From NCBI GenBank assembly GCA_905199755.1, contig CAJKHT010000003.1, positions 1 through 64,000 on the forward strand: a DNA stretch of 64,000 bases. Reading direction: 5' to 3'. Position 1 is the stretch's first letter. Each line of letters opens with the position of its first letter. This DNA comes from an uncultured Eubacteriales bacterium (GTDB lineage Bacteria > Bacillota > Clostridia > UBA1381). Of this stretch, positions 16,080-26,377 are shown in pieces. The notes below the pieces were generated by a model that was not told where the DNA came from, did not search any database, and saw nothing but the letters and a program-made list of their open reading frames with translations. The position numbers were made by a program, and so were the translations under genes.

Positions 16080-18395
16080 TTATTTGTTAAGATATGCGAC
16101 TTTTGCCAGCGGAACCATACCGTTTATACTGTCCCAATAATAAACATATATTTTATCACAGCCGTCTATATTGCTTACAGATACCGTATCACCGTTTACT
16201 TCTCCGATTACCGTCTTTTTCAGAATGTCACCCTCATATGCCGCTGCTGTTATTACATAATCGGTATTTGCCGTAATGTCACATTTCACGGCAACGGTTG
16301 TATTGTCCCCTATACTGTTGATTATGTTTTCATCATCAATGCTGTTTTTGTAAAATACCGCATTTGCCTTGAAATAGCCGGTTTTTATTGTATAAAGCTT
16401 TACGCCCAATCCATCGGCGGAATATACAGCCAGCTTCATTCCGTCTTTCACCTCGGAATTATCATTCAGCGCTGTTTCTTCGTCACTTTCATATACTTCC
16501 GCTGCTGCATTCTGCGGCAATGCAATATTGTCCATAAATTCCGATTTTGTAACCGCTGTCTTACCTATTGCAACAATATACTCGGAAGTATCAACCAAAT
16601 ACTTATCGGATGTAATGTCAACGCAGGCATCAGAACTGTCATATGCTCCGAACTGCTCATAATATCTTATATTATCAATTGAAATATCACTTTCAGCCGC
16701 ATTTGATTCCTTATGCAGCTTATAGCCTGTGGTGTGAAGCATTGACGGCTTTGCGGATTCAACCGTCTTTATAAGCTTTCCGTCAACATAATAGCTCATC
16801 TTTCCATCAGGTTTCCATACGGTTGTGATTCGATACCAGTTGTCAGAAAGCTGCGCTGATTTTTGTCCCTTTATATATAACGCTCTGTCACTCTTAATTG
16901 TTGCCGAATATGCTTCCCATGTTGAAGAATCCTTTTTATAAATGAAGTCCATGTTGTTTGAGAGCTTTGACGGTCTTACGGAATACTCCCATATCAAACT
17001 GTCTGTGCTGCTGAGATTTTTAAGCGGTCTGTAGTAAAGCTGTATCAATTGGTTTACATCGAGAGATTTGCTGCCTACGGGATAATTTTTATCGGCATGA
17101 ATTTTTATAAATCTGTCATCTGCTTTTTTACCCGCGCCCGAAGCACTTGTTATTGTGTCCTTTCCGCTCATTCCGCTTTCAAAATAATCTGTTTTCTTAT
17201 CATTAAGCACGTACAAGCCAGGTTGCCCCAATCCTTTTGTCGTATAGTTATTTTCGGTTATCTCAGTGAAGCTTCTGTTATATAAGTCTTCGTAAACGAT
17301 AGTTTTCTCACTGTTTCCCAATGAAAAGCCATACTTATACAGCGTTTTTCCGTCGGGCGCCGTTACATAAAGCACCGAATCCTCCGCAACATTTTCTTCC
17401 CCGTCGGTTACCTCATTAAGTTCATCAGCCCTTAAGAGTCTGGCTGTTTCTCCGTCAGTCAATTCAATTGAATTCAGCAGCTCATTTTTCGATACAAGCT
17501 TATTCTTTGTAATAATTTTACCGTTTTTCAGAGCAAAATCCGATGTATAATCGTTTTTTATACTTATTTCGGGCTTTTCCGCCGATGCATCATAATCGTT
17601 GTCACTTTCGTAATAACTGAAATTATCCATATAAATATTCGATTCATGCGAATTATTTACACTCATATTCTGAAAAAATCCCGGTTTATTTATTGACACA
17701 AGTGCAGCGTCAAGCTCACAATAAGCATTTCCCGATTTTCCGTTCATAAGCTCACCGTTTACATACAGCTTATACTGTTTGCTTCCCTCTTGAAATACTG
17801 CCGTTACGGTATACCATTGATTAAGGTCTATATCTTTTGATACCGTTCCGTTGTCATACAAAAGCTTTCCGCCCTTAAATGCGGCAACGGTTTCCCAAAA
17901 TCCGTTATTGTTTACTTCTCCGGCATCGCTGTCTCTGTTTCTGTTATATACTATCTGAAATGTAAAGTTTCCATATTTGTCCTCCGGGCGCAGCTGTGCA
18001 TGAAACACCACATATTTTCCGGTGCTTACAAGCGTACTGTCAGTATAATCGTTTGAACCGTTCACAAAAAATTTTATTACATCCTGCGTTGCCGCATAAT
18101 CCGGCATATGAATCTTTATAAAGCTGTCGCCCTGCGTCTTTCCCAATCCCGAGGTACTTTCTATATACTGATATTTACCGTTTTCCGTATCACGGTCGGC
18201 ATCATTTATCTCGACCATGAAGCCACTCAGGTTTCCCGAAGCTTTCCCGGTATCGGTTTCCGATGCCTTAACCGCTATTTGCGAGGCATCGAAATCCGCT
18301 GCTTTAGGCTCGACGTTTACCGCCGCAAAGCCTGTTATCGAAGCAGAAAAAATTCCCGCTGCAATTACTGCGCTTACTGTTTGTTTTAATTTCAT
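16080..18395 (-). CDS. Secreted protein with two LamG-like (jelly-roll) domains
   Basis: The product is 771 residues from the ATG at 18395, with GGAG 8 bases upstream. After a signal peptide (about 1-24, ending near GFA) there are two copies of a module. Each module has a LamG-like sandwich with a strand such as LNQWYTVTAVF or DNWYRITTVW, a strand reading LYVNGEL or YYVDGKL, and a closing IYMDNFSYY or ISIDNIRYY. Each is followed by a shorter beta unit. The C-terminus ends in a domain with IYVYYWDSINGMVPL, similar to the C-terminus of the propeller protein at 61082. There is no catalytic motif and no SLH repeat. It is the last gene of cluster B, directly after the two heparinase-fold lyases, and probably binds the same glycan. 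Confidence 0.8.
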   Translation of the reverse strand: MKLKQTVSAVIAAGIFSASITGFAAVNVEPKAADFDASQIAVKASETDTGKASGNLSGFMVEINDADRDTENGKYQYIESTSGLGKTQGDSFIKIHMPDYAATQDVIKFFVNGSNDYTDSTLVSTGKYVVFHAQLRPEDKYGNFTFQIVYNRNRDSDAGEVNNNGFWETVAAFKGGKLLYDNGTVSKDIDLNQWYTVTAVFQEGSKQYKLYVNGELMNGKSGNAYCELDAALVSINKPGFFQNMSVNNSHESNIYMDNFSYYESDNDYDASAEKPEISIKNDYTSDFALKNGKIITKNKLVSKNELLNSIELTDGETARLLRADELNEVTDGEENVAEDSVLYVTAPDGKTLYKYGFSLGNSEKTIVYEDLYNRSFTEITENNYTTKGLGQPGLYVLNDKKTDYFESGMSGKDTITSASGAGKKADDRFIKIHADKNYPVGSKSLDVNQLIQLYYRPLKNLSSTDSLIWEYSVRPSKLSNNMDFIYKKDSSTWEAYSATIKSDRALYIKGQKSAQLSDNWYRITTVWKPDGKMSYYVDGKLIKTVESAKPSMLHTTGYKLHKESNAAESDISIDNIRYYEQFGAYDSSDACVDITSDKYLVDTSEYIVAIGKTAVTKSEFMDNIALPQNAAAEVYESDEETALNDNSEVKDGMKLAVYSADGLGVKLYTIKTGYFKANAVFYKNSIDDENIINSIGDNTTVAVKCDITANTDYVITAAAYEGDILKKTVIGEVNGDTVSVSNIDGCDKIYVYYWDSINGMVPLAKVAYLNK

Positions 18396-18411
18396 AAAAA
18401 ACACTCCTTTT

Positions 18412-20727
18412 TTATTTTTTTAATCCGCAATATGCGGAAATAAATACATTATCATTTATTTCTATATCATGCTGACCTTTTGCAACGCTGAAGCTGCATA
18501 TACCGTTTGCATCGGGCATTACCGTTTCTCCGTCCACGCTTATTGAAGCAGCGCCCTCCGCGGATACATTCATAATTTTGCCGGCATAAAAGCTTCCTGT
18601 GTTTCCGCGCATGTGCCAGCTCGACAAAGAATCCGCCGTTATCCGATATTGTTCTGTATAAATGCTTTTGGCATTATCCGCAAAATACCACTGCACTCCG
18701 CCTTTATTTCTGTATATAAGCATATCCGCATCCGCATTTATACCGCCCGATACTATATCGCCGCCGTTATTTCTTCTAAGTATTATATCCGTTCCGTTTT
18801 TTGCGGTAAGCTTTATACCGTCCGCATTGTCCGCGGCTATCCTTTCCGCCGCTGCCGCAGAGCATGTACTGTCATACGGATACAGTATATTTAAAATCCC
18901 TGCGGTACCGTCGGCTTCTGTGCTGTAATTTTGCAGCAGCGGCTTTATCTGCGCCGTAATTCCCCAGTCGGATACAACGCCGTCAATTATTTCCGTGCTT
19001 TCCGGCTCTTTTGCCGTAAATATTCCCAGCCTGACATTTCTGTCCTGCGTGTTGAACCGTTTTTCAATATCAAATACATATCCGTTTTCGGTCTTTGCAA
19101 AAGAATTTGACATCGGTCTGTGAACAACGGTGATTTTTCTGCCCTGCTTATCGGATTTAATCTTATCCAGCAGCACAAAATATCCCGGAAAGCCCTCCTC
19201 GCTGCCAATCATTGCAAAATCCCTTTCATGAACGGCATTTGATATTGCAGTCCCCGAATTTCCTGCCGCAAAGCCAAATCCGCCGGCAGTTATTCCGCGG
19301 ACTATCCCATTCCCGCTTTTTGATTTATGATCATTCACTGCCGATGGATTAAATGCACTGCTGTAATCATAGTCCACCAACACGGTATTTGAAGAAACGG
19401 CACGGTTATTGATATACTGCCATGTATATTCTCCATTGCCCTGCCCCCAGCCGTTATATCCCGAATCTGCGGTCAGAATTTCACCAAAGCCTGCTGTCAG
19501 CGCGGAATTAACCTCCTTATGAGCATGACCGTCCTCCTTCGATACATTCCAAAGCAAGCCTGCAAGTGAATCCGTTTTTTCAATGTCCTCATAAAACCAC
19601 GCACCGCCATCGGCAAAAATCCTGCTTTCCGGCTTTTGGGCTTCGGACGGAGCTTCTTTCATGCATAAATAGCTTAACAACCTGCCCTTAAGCTGAGTAT
19701 CACGCATAAGCCACATTCCCTGTCCAGATGCTTTTTCGGAGTACATTCTGGCACGTGCAGGGAAAATATTTTCCGAAATATCCGCTTTTTTAAGTCCTCC
19801 CGTATCACCGATTGTCCAGTATGAGCCGACAGGTGTATATAAATATCCTGTCAGCCATTGGGCAAACAGCTTATTTTTATCATAACGCTCAAAGCTTCTG
19901 TCATACCCCGTATAACTCATAACAACCGGAAGAATTATTTTGGAATCACGGTGTTCTCCGGCAAAACGGTTTGCACTGTATTCCATTGAGCATACACCGA
20001 CTCCCGAATCTGTTATATACGTTTTATCGTACAGTTCAATTGTTTTCTTCCAATTTTCCGACAGCTTTTCATTGTCGCCTTTATATGCCGCCCACAATCC
20101 GCGTACCCCGTAGAGTGCAATCATATGCCCTTCGGGTGTTTCAAACTTTTCCGCTGCTTTATCGATTGCATTTTCATATGCTTTTCTTTCCATATATGTG
20201 AGCGAGTTATACACTATATCAAGCGCAAGTATCGAATTTACGAGTGCTGATGACGGAGGAACAACATATGCCCAGTCACCATCCTTGGAATAAAGTCCGT
20301 CATATAAATTATTTTCCGTACTTTCCTGCCAGAATCCCATATAATACTTTATTTTTTCGGTATATTCGGCTCTGTTTTGCGAATCGGTAATATACAGCAG
20401 CGAATATGCACTCAATAAATCACTCAATGCATTGCACCGTTCGGGATAATATGCTTTTCCCGCAGTGTCGAATTTAATCGTCTCAATATCACTTTTTGCT
20501 CCGTCAAGCATACTTTTCCAAGGCTCTGTTTGTGCTTTTTCGCAAAGCTTATCATACTCCTTTTCAGAGGTAATCAAAAAAGGATGTATATTGGAGGTAC
20601 GGCTTACGGGAAGCTCGTCAAAGCTTTCTTCAAATGACGGAATTGCCGCTTTTACCGGCAGCAATGCCGATAAAAGCAGTATTATCGGCACGCATACCAA
20701 ATATCTTTTCCTAATCATTAAAATCAA
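18412..20727 (-). CDS. Secreted heparinase II/III-family polysaccharide lyase, shorter of a tandem pair
   Basis: The product is about 771 residues. The first residues form a signal peptide or N-terminal membrane anchor ending near VKA. Residues about 35-330 are the alpha-toroid part, and the heparinase II/III beta-sheet domain follows. The conserved segment EDGHAHKE at about residue 400, within GLLWNVSKEDGHAHKE, carries the His expected near the active site, followed by NGWGQGNGEYTWQYINN. It is clearly paralogous to 20711-24073 upstream but lacks that protein's C-terminal stalk and F5/8 domains. The frame overlaps the end of the upstream gene, so translation is probably coupled. The start may be TTG at 20727 (GGAGG 6 bases upstream) or ATG at 20718. 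The uronic-acid substrate is unknown. Confidence 0.83.
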   Translation of the reverse strand: MILMIRKRYLVCVPIILLLSALLPVKAAIPSFEESFDELPVSRTSNIHPFLITSEKEYDKLCEKAQTEPWKSMLDGAKSDIETIKFDTAGKAYYPERCNALSDLLSAYSLLYITDSQNRAEYTEKIKYYMGFWQESTENNLYDGLYSKDGDWAYVVPPSSALVNSILALDIVYNSLTYMERKAYENAIDKAAEKFETPEGHMIALYGVRGLWAAYKGDNEKLSENWKKTIELYDKTYITDSGVGVCSMEYSANRFAGEHRDSKIILPVVMSYTGYDRSFERYDKNKLFAQWLTGYLYTPVGSYWTIGDTGGLKKADISENIFPARARMYSEKASGQGMWLMRDTQLKGRLLSYLCMKEAPSEAQKPESRIFADGGAWFYEDIEKTDSLAGLLWNVSKEDGHAHKEVNSALTAGFGEILTADSGYNGWGQGNGEYTWQYINNRAVSSNTVLVDYDYSSAFNPSAVNDHKSKSGNGIVRGITAGGFGFAAGNSGTAISNAVHERDFAMIGSEEGFPGYFVLLDKIKSDKQGRKITVVHRPMSNSFAKTENGYVFDIEKRFNTQDRNVRLGIFTAKEPESTEIIDGVVSDWGITAQIKPLLQNYSTEADGTAGILNILYPYDSTCSAAAAERIAADNADGIKLTAKNGTDIILRRNNGGDIVSGGINADADMLIYRNKGGVQWYFADNAKSIYTEQYRITADSLSSWHMRGNTGSFYAGKIMNVSAEGAASISVDGETVMPDANGICSFSVAKGQHDIEINDNVFISAYCGLKK

Positions 20728-23700
20728 ATTTCACCTCCGAAAGACTGTTCCAGCCGTTTGAGCTGTTTCCGTAACCTGTCAGCTTAACATATCTTGCTTT
20801 GCCCGATACACGCGGTACTTCTTCAAAATCACTTGTGCTTCCCGAGCCGGAGCCTGAAAACATCTTTGTCCATGCTTCACCGTCGGAGCTTAGCTCCACA
20901 TCAAATTTTGTGGCCCGCGTATTTCCCGAAAACCACGCGGTATACATTTTCAAAATATCTCTTTCACGTCCGAGGTCAAAAGTTATAAAGCAGCCTGCCC
21001 CCTCTGCCGACCAGCGCGTGTTAAGGTCGCCGTCGATTGCCGCATCTGCCGGATTCTCCGGCTGCGGCTCCTCACTTGCATAAGCGCTTTTTATTCCGTT
21101 ATCCTCGCGCTCCGATACGGAAATTATATAATTTGTTCGGGTTGACATATCCTCGGGATTATATACACTTATTTTTATATCTCCCGGATATTTCTCAGGC
21201 AGAGTTATTTCAGATTTACCGCTGCTGTAAACCTTTATTTCTCCCAAGTCATTTCCCTTGATTTTTGAAATGCTATATGCGGTTGTGTATGCATCGAAAT
21301 TTTTTATTGTTGTTCCGTCTATTGTAATGTCAGATGCGGTTTCGGGCATAAATCTTGCAAAGGTTTCCCCCTGTTTTCCGATTATCTGCGCCGCAATTCC
21401 AACAAGCGGTAAATCCTGCGTTTTACTCAGCATAATTTCAGCATTGGCAAGAATTACAAACCCTCTGTTATCCCACAGCACCGTTTTTTCACATTCCTCA
21501 GCATAACGCCGCAGCGGTACATACGCCGTACCGTTTATGCTTATGTTTTCGCACTCAACATCTCCGATAAATTTCTCTGCAAATGTTTCGGGAACATAAA
21601 TACTTCCGTTATAATACTGCGGCTTGTTTTCTTTCAGTTCGTCACATTCCGTTCCGCCCGCAATACTCCTGCCGCTCTCCGCATCAATAATTGTCATGCC
21701 GGCAAATCTTCCGTGTGCCGCTTTTGACGCTGCAATTTCCGCAGTTTTTTTGTTCTCGTCAAATTCAAGCTCCAGAGTATGCGTACCCTTTTCAAGCTCG
21801 ATTGTGATTCCCTTTGAAAATTCACCGTTTGACTCTGTCGTCAAATCCTCGCAGCTGACCTTGGAAAGTCCGTAATAATACAAAGTAAGCTTTACATTCT
21901 CGGGGCAGCTTACAATGCATTTATCGCCTTTTTTATAAAACACCGTTTCTTTGTCGGACTTAAAGCCCTCCTCTCCGGCAAGACATTCCTTTGCATTCTG
22001 TGCAAACATAAATCCGTTTGTGCCGTTTATCTGACGGCAAATCATCCAATCGGCAGCATATCGCAGACGGTTATAGCCTCCTGCACGATTACTGTCCCCC
22101 TGAGGTATATAATATGTTTTTTGCACATTATCATCATTATAAATAATATAATCGTTTACCCCGTTTGCAAAGCTGATTCTGCTGCCGTGGCCTCCGTCCG
22201 TATCAAACCTGGATATTTCGGGAAGCTCTGTATCATTCTTATACGGCATAAGCACTGTTCCGATACGGCGCTTTCCTGTTTTGGAATCCGTATAATATTT
22301 CGCAAACAAACTCTTTATTTCTTCGGGATATGTGTTATCCGCAATCACGCCGTCTATCATATTGGCAGCATCTGCCTTTTCCGAAAGAAATATTTTCAGT
22401 CCTACCGGTGAGCCGCTCTGACCTTTTACTGTCCATTTATAGCTGCCGTTTTCCTCCTCTGAAACATACTCGCTTGAATACGGTCTGTATACAATATCCG
22501 CCGCATCTCCGGCATTTTCCGCCCAGACGTCGTCAAGCATAAAGAAATATCCCGGTGCGCCGTCCTGTGTTGAAACCATGGACAGACTTCTCAGATTTTT
22601 TCCGTTCGGAAGTGCCTGCCCCGAATCACCTCTGGCATATCCGAAAAGCTCGCTTATAAGGCTTTCGTCTATCCCTGCACCGCATTTATACCTATGGTCG
22701 TTTTGAGATGACGGATTTTTCACATTTCCGGGTTCGTAATTTATCAGCACCGTATTCGCCGACAATGCGCTTGAATTTATATAATTCCAGCTGTAGCCCT
22801 TGCACGATGCCGCCCAGCCGTTGTAACCGCCGTTTGCCATAAGCAGCTTTCCGTATGCCGCAATATTTATTGCGTTTGTCTCCTTATGACCGTGACCGTC
22901 CTCCTTTTCGGGGTTCCACAGAACACCTGCAAGCGAATTGCCGTTATCGTAATTTTCATACAGCCACGCTCCTCCGTCCGGGAACACCCTGCTTTCGGGA
23001 GTTTTTTTATCAGTCATATCCTCCTTAAGGAAAATATAATTCATAAGTCTGCCTGCCGGCTTTACCTCCAGTCTGTCGGTAAGCCAGTTTGCATACTGCT
23101 GCGCCGTTTTTGTAACCGTTGCGGCACGATACGGAAAATTCATGCCGTTAATCATGGTTTTCATACCCTGACCGTATTTATATGTGTTGGTATCACCGAA
23201 ACACCATACCTGTGTCATAAACGGTGTATATGTATATCCCAGTACCCATTCGGCAAACATTTTGTTTGATTCTTTTTCATAAAACTCATTGTCATTCCCT
23301 ACCGAACGCATAAGCATTGGCAGGATTTGCTTTGAAAGACGCGTTGCGGTAGTAAATCGGTCAAGAGCATATGCCATACCCGGAGTGCCTGCTCCCGATG
23401 AAGTTACATACGCATCGTAATATTTAAGCCAGCCCTCCATCTGAAGCTTCATATCTTCAATGTCACCGTTGTATGCTGCCCAGAGACCTCTTACTCCGTA
23501 TACACCTACCTGATGTGACTCCATTATTCTGCCGTAATGCCCTGCTACCGCCGACATTATTTTTTCCGCTTCTTCACGCTGCTTTTCGGTAAGCTCCGGG
23601 TATACTATATCAAATGCCAGCACCGTGCTGGTAAAGGCTCCTGCGGGAGGAATGGTATTATCCCACGGGCCCGATGAGGACTGATACAGCTCATCATAAA

Positions 23701-24073
23701 GATTTTTTTCCGTCCCCGACTCCCAAAAGCCTACAAGCTTCATCAGATTGTTTATATAAATATGTTTGTTTTCCGGATCAAGAATATACGCAAGAGAATT
23801 TGCACTCATAAGCGTGTTAAGGTCATTTGATCGCTGCTGAATACTTACTCCCGATGCCGGGTTGTAATTTGTTTCCTGTGCCGTTTTTATTGCGTCCTCT
23901 TTCATTTCTTTCCACGGCGATTTATCGGCACGCGCTCTCAGTTCTTCAAAATCCGACTGTTCGATCAGCAAAAACGGATGCTGCTTTTTTTCAGCGGCAG
24001 CCGCAAAAGCCGAAGCGTGAAACAGCGCCGCAAAAATAATAATACATGTTAATAGTGCTGCTGCTTTTTTCAT
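20711..24073 (-). CDS. Secreted heparinase II/III-family polysaccharide lyase with stalk-like and F5/8 domains
   Basis: The product is 1120 residues with a signal peptide (1-26). The alpha-toroid region spans about 30-340. The heparinase II/III domain contains KEDGHGHKETNA (about residue 394) and NGWAASCKGYSWNYINS, in the same order as its downstream paralogue. About residues 760-880 resemble a copper-amine-oxidase-like stalk domain (YVPLRRYAEECEKTVLWDNRG). A short Ig-like strand set precedes a C-terminal F5/8 domain (about 985-1115, with DLNTRWSAEGAGCFITFDLG). It is expected to be extracellular and to cleave a uronate polysaccharide by beta-elimination. The ribosome site GAGG lies close before the ATG at 24073. 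It is 10 bases after the SLH-C protein. Confidence 0.85.
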   Translation of the reverse strand: MKKAAALLTCIIIFAALFHASAFAAAAEKKQHPFLLIEQSDFEELRARADKSPWKEMKEDAIKTAQETNYNPASGVSIQQRSNDLNTLMSANSLAYILDPENKHIYINNLMKLVGFWESGTEKNLYDELYQSSSGPWDNTIPPAGAFTSTVLAFDIVYPELTEKQREEAEKIMSAVAGHYGRIMESHQVGVYGVRGLWAAYNGDIEDMKLQMEGWLKYYDAYVTSSGAGTPGMAYALDRFTTATRLSKQILPMLMRSVGNDNEFYEKESNKMFAEWVLGYTYTPFMTQVWCFGDTNTYKYGQGMKTMINGMNFPYRAATVTKTAQQYANWLTDRLEVKPAGRLMNYIFLKEDMTDKKTPESRVFPDGGAWLYENYDNGNSLAGVLWNPEKEDGHGHKETNAINIAAYGKLLMANGGYNGWAASCKGYSWNYINSSALSANTVLINYEPGNVKNPSSQNDHRYKCGAGIDESLISELFGYARGDSGQALPNGKNLRSLSMVSTQDGAPGYFFMLDDVWAENAGDAADIVYRPYSSEYVSEEENGSYKWTVKGQSGSPVGLKIFLSEKADAANMIDGVIADNTYPEEIKSLFAKYYTDSKTGKRRIGTVLMPYKNDTELPEISRFDTDGGHGSRISFANGVNDYIIYNDDNVQKTYYIPQGDSNRAGGYNRLRYAADWMICRQINGTNGFMFAQNAKECLAGEEGFKSDKETVFYKKGDKCIVSCPENVKLTLYYYGLSKVSCEDLTTESNGEFSKGITIELEKGTHTLELEFDENKKTAEIAASKAAHGRFAGMTIIDAESGRSIAGGTECDELKENKPQYYNGSIYVPETFAEKFIGDVECENISINGTAYVPLRRYAEECEKTVLWDNRGFVILANAEIMLSKTQDLPLVGIAAQIIGKQGETFARFMPETASDITIDGTTIKNFDAYTTAYSISKIKGNDLGEIKVYSSGKSEITLPEKYPGDIKISVYNPEDMSTRTNYIISVSEREDNGIKSAYASEEPQPENPADAAIDGDLNTRWSAEGAGCFITFDLGRERDILKMYTAWFSGNTRATKFDVELSSDGEAWTKMFSGSGSGSTSDFEEVPRVSGKARYVKLTGYGNSSNGWNSLSEVKFDFND

Positions 24074-24083
24074 TTAACGCACC

Positions 24084-26354
24084 TCACTTTTTAAGCAGTG
24101 AAATAAGCTTTGCACACTGCGCACGCGTAAGCTCGCCGCACGGATTGAAAGTACCGTCTGAGTTTCCGTTTATCACTCCCTCTGCCGCAAGCTTATACAC
24201 CGCATCCTTTGCATAATCCGCAATCTCATCGTCATCGGCAAAAATAACATCGGATTTTTCCGCCGTTTCATACGCTGCGGCACGCAGTATCACCGCCGCC
24301 GCGTCCTGACGTGTAATCGGCATTGCAGCACCGAAACAATCCTCCGAAATACCGTTTATAATTCCTGCTTCTTTTGCGGAATAAACAAACGGAGCGTACC
24401 ATGCTTCGTTATCAACATCGGTAAATGCAGTTCCCGTTTTATCATGCGGCATCTCCAGTCTCAGCATAAGCATTTTCAAAAATTCCGCACGCGTTACGCT
24501 TCGTTCGGGATAGAATTTATCCGCATCGGATACTATATTATCCTCTTTAAGCTTTTTAATATATTCCGCCGCCCAATAATCATTATCAATATCACTGTAG
24601 GCATTTTCCTCTGCCGGCACAGGCGCTGCCGATGCCAACGGGGACGGTGATACCGACGGAACAGGTGTAACTACGGGTGACGGCGATACCTTTCCGACAC
24701 CGACAACCTTTACTCCGCCGCCTCCCGAGCCGCCCGATGAGCCGCCCGACGAACCCCCTGAAGCTCCGCCGCTTTTCTTTTCTACCGTAAACGGACCGAA
24801 CACAATATCCTTTTGAGCATTTATATAAGTCAGCGATGCGGTTAAATATGCCTGCGCGGTATTTTGAACGCTTTTTATAATACCCGTATCGGAAATAACA
24901 TTTGTATCGGATGATTTCCACACAATATCGGAGCCGTATACACCTTTATTTTTCAATATAAGATTTTGAGTTATAACCCCTGCCGCCGCACCGACATCAA
25001 TAAGTGAAGCATCAATCTTTATTACACTTTCATTTGCGGCATAACATTCAAGCTCTGCTATACTCAAAGGCATTGCATTATCTGCCGATGTGATTTCTGT
25101 TTTTACATATCTTGCCGCACAAGGCTCAAATTCCAATACCGTTTCATTTCCGTTTTTGGAAAGCTTTGCGGATATATCCGTCCATTCTTTGCCGTCCTCC
25201 GATATGCTGATTGCCGCGCTTGAAATATTTTCATCTTCGCATGACATTATCAGCTTATCTATTACAGTCATTTTCTGCATATCGGCGGTAAGCGCAGCCG
25301 TCGGTTGGGAGCTTTTCCAAAAGGTTTTGTAATCACCGTCATTGATATTTGATACGGGATATTCCTCCTGCTCGGCAGATGCCATCACCGTGATTTTGCC
25401 AAACAGATTTCTTTCTTTTACAATTACTGTCCTTGAAACGGTGTCTGCCGCAGTGCCGTCCGCAGCAGCTGCGTTGTATTCGAGAATATACGTTCCCGGA
25501 ACATTGGTGTCCACTTTTCCCGTAACTTCTACGCTGTCCGTAATATCCCCGTCCACAATATCCGTTGCCGAATACCCCGGTTCTTCATATTCTGTCCCCG
25601 CACTCAAAATAACAGTCTCGTCACCTTTAAGAGTAATCTGCGGCTTGCCCGAGGTTTTCAGCGAAAAATTATCAAACCATACATTATAAATGCTGTCTGC
25701 CGCATTATTTTTTACAGGCTGCACTCTGAATGCAAGATTTGTAAAATCCAGTCTGGCATTTACTTTGCCGATGCTTTCCGGCTCACCCGTACCGATAAAC
25801 CCCTCTATGATATCCTCCTCACTGTCCATAATAAATTTCAGATTATACCACACATTCGCTTCAAGCGGCGCTCCCTTTAAGGAATCCAGAAATGTTATAT
25901 TACTTCCGCTCTGCTTCATCAGCATAAAAAACTTATTCGATGTAAGGTCTTTTATCATTGTCTGGGAAAAATCGGTTACATCATTGAACATAAGGCTGAA
26001 TTCAAGACACATCCTGCCCGTATAATCCTTGCGCGAATAATACAGTGTAGGGTTATCCGACTTGTTTTTTGACGATATGCAAACCGCCTGTCCCGAGCCG
26101 TCCTCAAGCGGCTGCACCGATGCGGTTCCCGTGGAAGACTTATAAACTCCGAAGCCTTTTGGCAGAGCTCCCGTCTTTGCATCTTCAAAATCATTGCTGT
26201 CAATAATTCTTGTATATTCGCTCATCTGCACCGTAGCTTCCTGCGTGTCAGCGCCCGTTTCCGACTGTGCAGATATGTTAAATCCGTAAAAAGAGCAGGT
26301 AAAAATACTTGCCGCTATAAGCGGAGCACATAATTTTAAAGCTTTTTTATTCAT
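24084..26354 (-). CDS. Surface protein with LamG, Ig, F5/8 domains and C-terminal SLH repeats (cluster B copy)
   Basis: The product is 756 residues from the ATG at 26354, with GGAG 6 bases upstream. In order it has a signal peptide (about 1-30), a LamG-like sandwich (about 45-235), an Ig-like unit (about 240-320, with EPGYSATDIVDGDIT), an F5/8 domain (about 325-440) and an atrophied bacterial Ig domain (about 445-530). A Ser/Gly-rich stretch and a Pro/Ser/Ala linker follow, then three SLH repeats (about 585-756, from NDYWAAEYIKKL to a final LTRAQCAKLISLLKK). The several glycan-binding modules and cell-wall anchor suggest a surface receptor. It is the partner of the SLH-N protein upstream at 26378-28906. 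Confidence 0.87.
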   Translation of the reverse strand: MNKKALKLCAPLIAASIFTCSFYGFNISAQSETGADTQEATVQMSEYTRIIDSNDFEDAKTGALPKGFGVYKSSTGTASVQPLEDGSGQAVCISSKNKSDNPTLYYSRKDYTGRMCLEFSLMFNDVTDFSQTMIKDLTSNKFFMLMKQSGSNITFLDSLKGAPLEANVWYNLKFIMDSEEDIIEGFIGTGEPESIGKVNARLDFTNLAFRVQPVKNNAADSIYNVWFDNFSLKTSGKPQITLKGDETVILSAGTEYEEPGYSATDIVDGDITDSVEVTGKVDTNVPGTYILEYNAAAADGTAADTVSRTVIVKERNLFGKITVMASAEQEEYPVSNINDGDYKTFWKSSQPTAALTADMQKMTVIDKLIMSCEDENISSAAISISEDGKEWTDISAKLSKNGNETVLEFEPCAARYVKTEITSADNAMPLSIAELECYAANESVIKIDASLIDVGAAAGVITQNLILKNKGVYGSDIVWKSSDTNVISDTGIIKSVQNTAQAYLTASLTYINAQKDIVFGPFTVEKKSGGASGGSSGGSSGGSGGGGVKVVGVGKVSPSPVVTPVPSVSPSPLASAAPVPAEENAYSDIDNDYWAAEYIKKLKEDNIVSDADKFYPERSVTRAEFLKMLMLRLEMPHDKTGTAFTDVDNEAWYAPFVYSAKEAGIINGISEDCFGAAMPITRQDAAAVILRAAAYETAEKSDVIFADDDEIADYAKDAVYKLAAEGVINGNSDGTFNPCGELTRAQCAKLISLLKK

Positions 26355-26377
26355 TTTCTTCTCCTTTTCATATGCTG

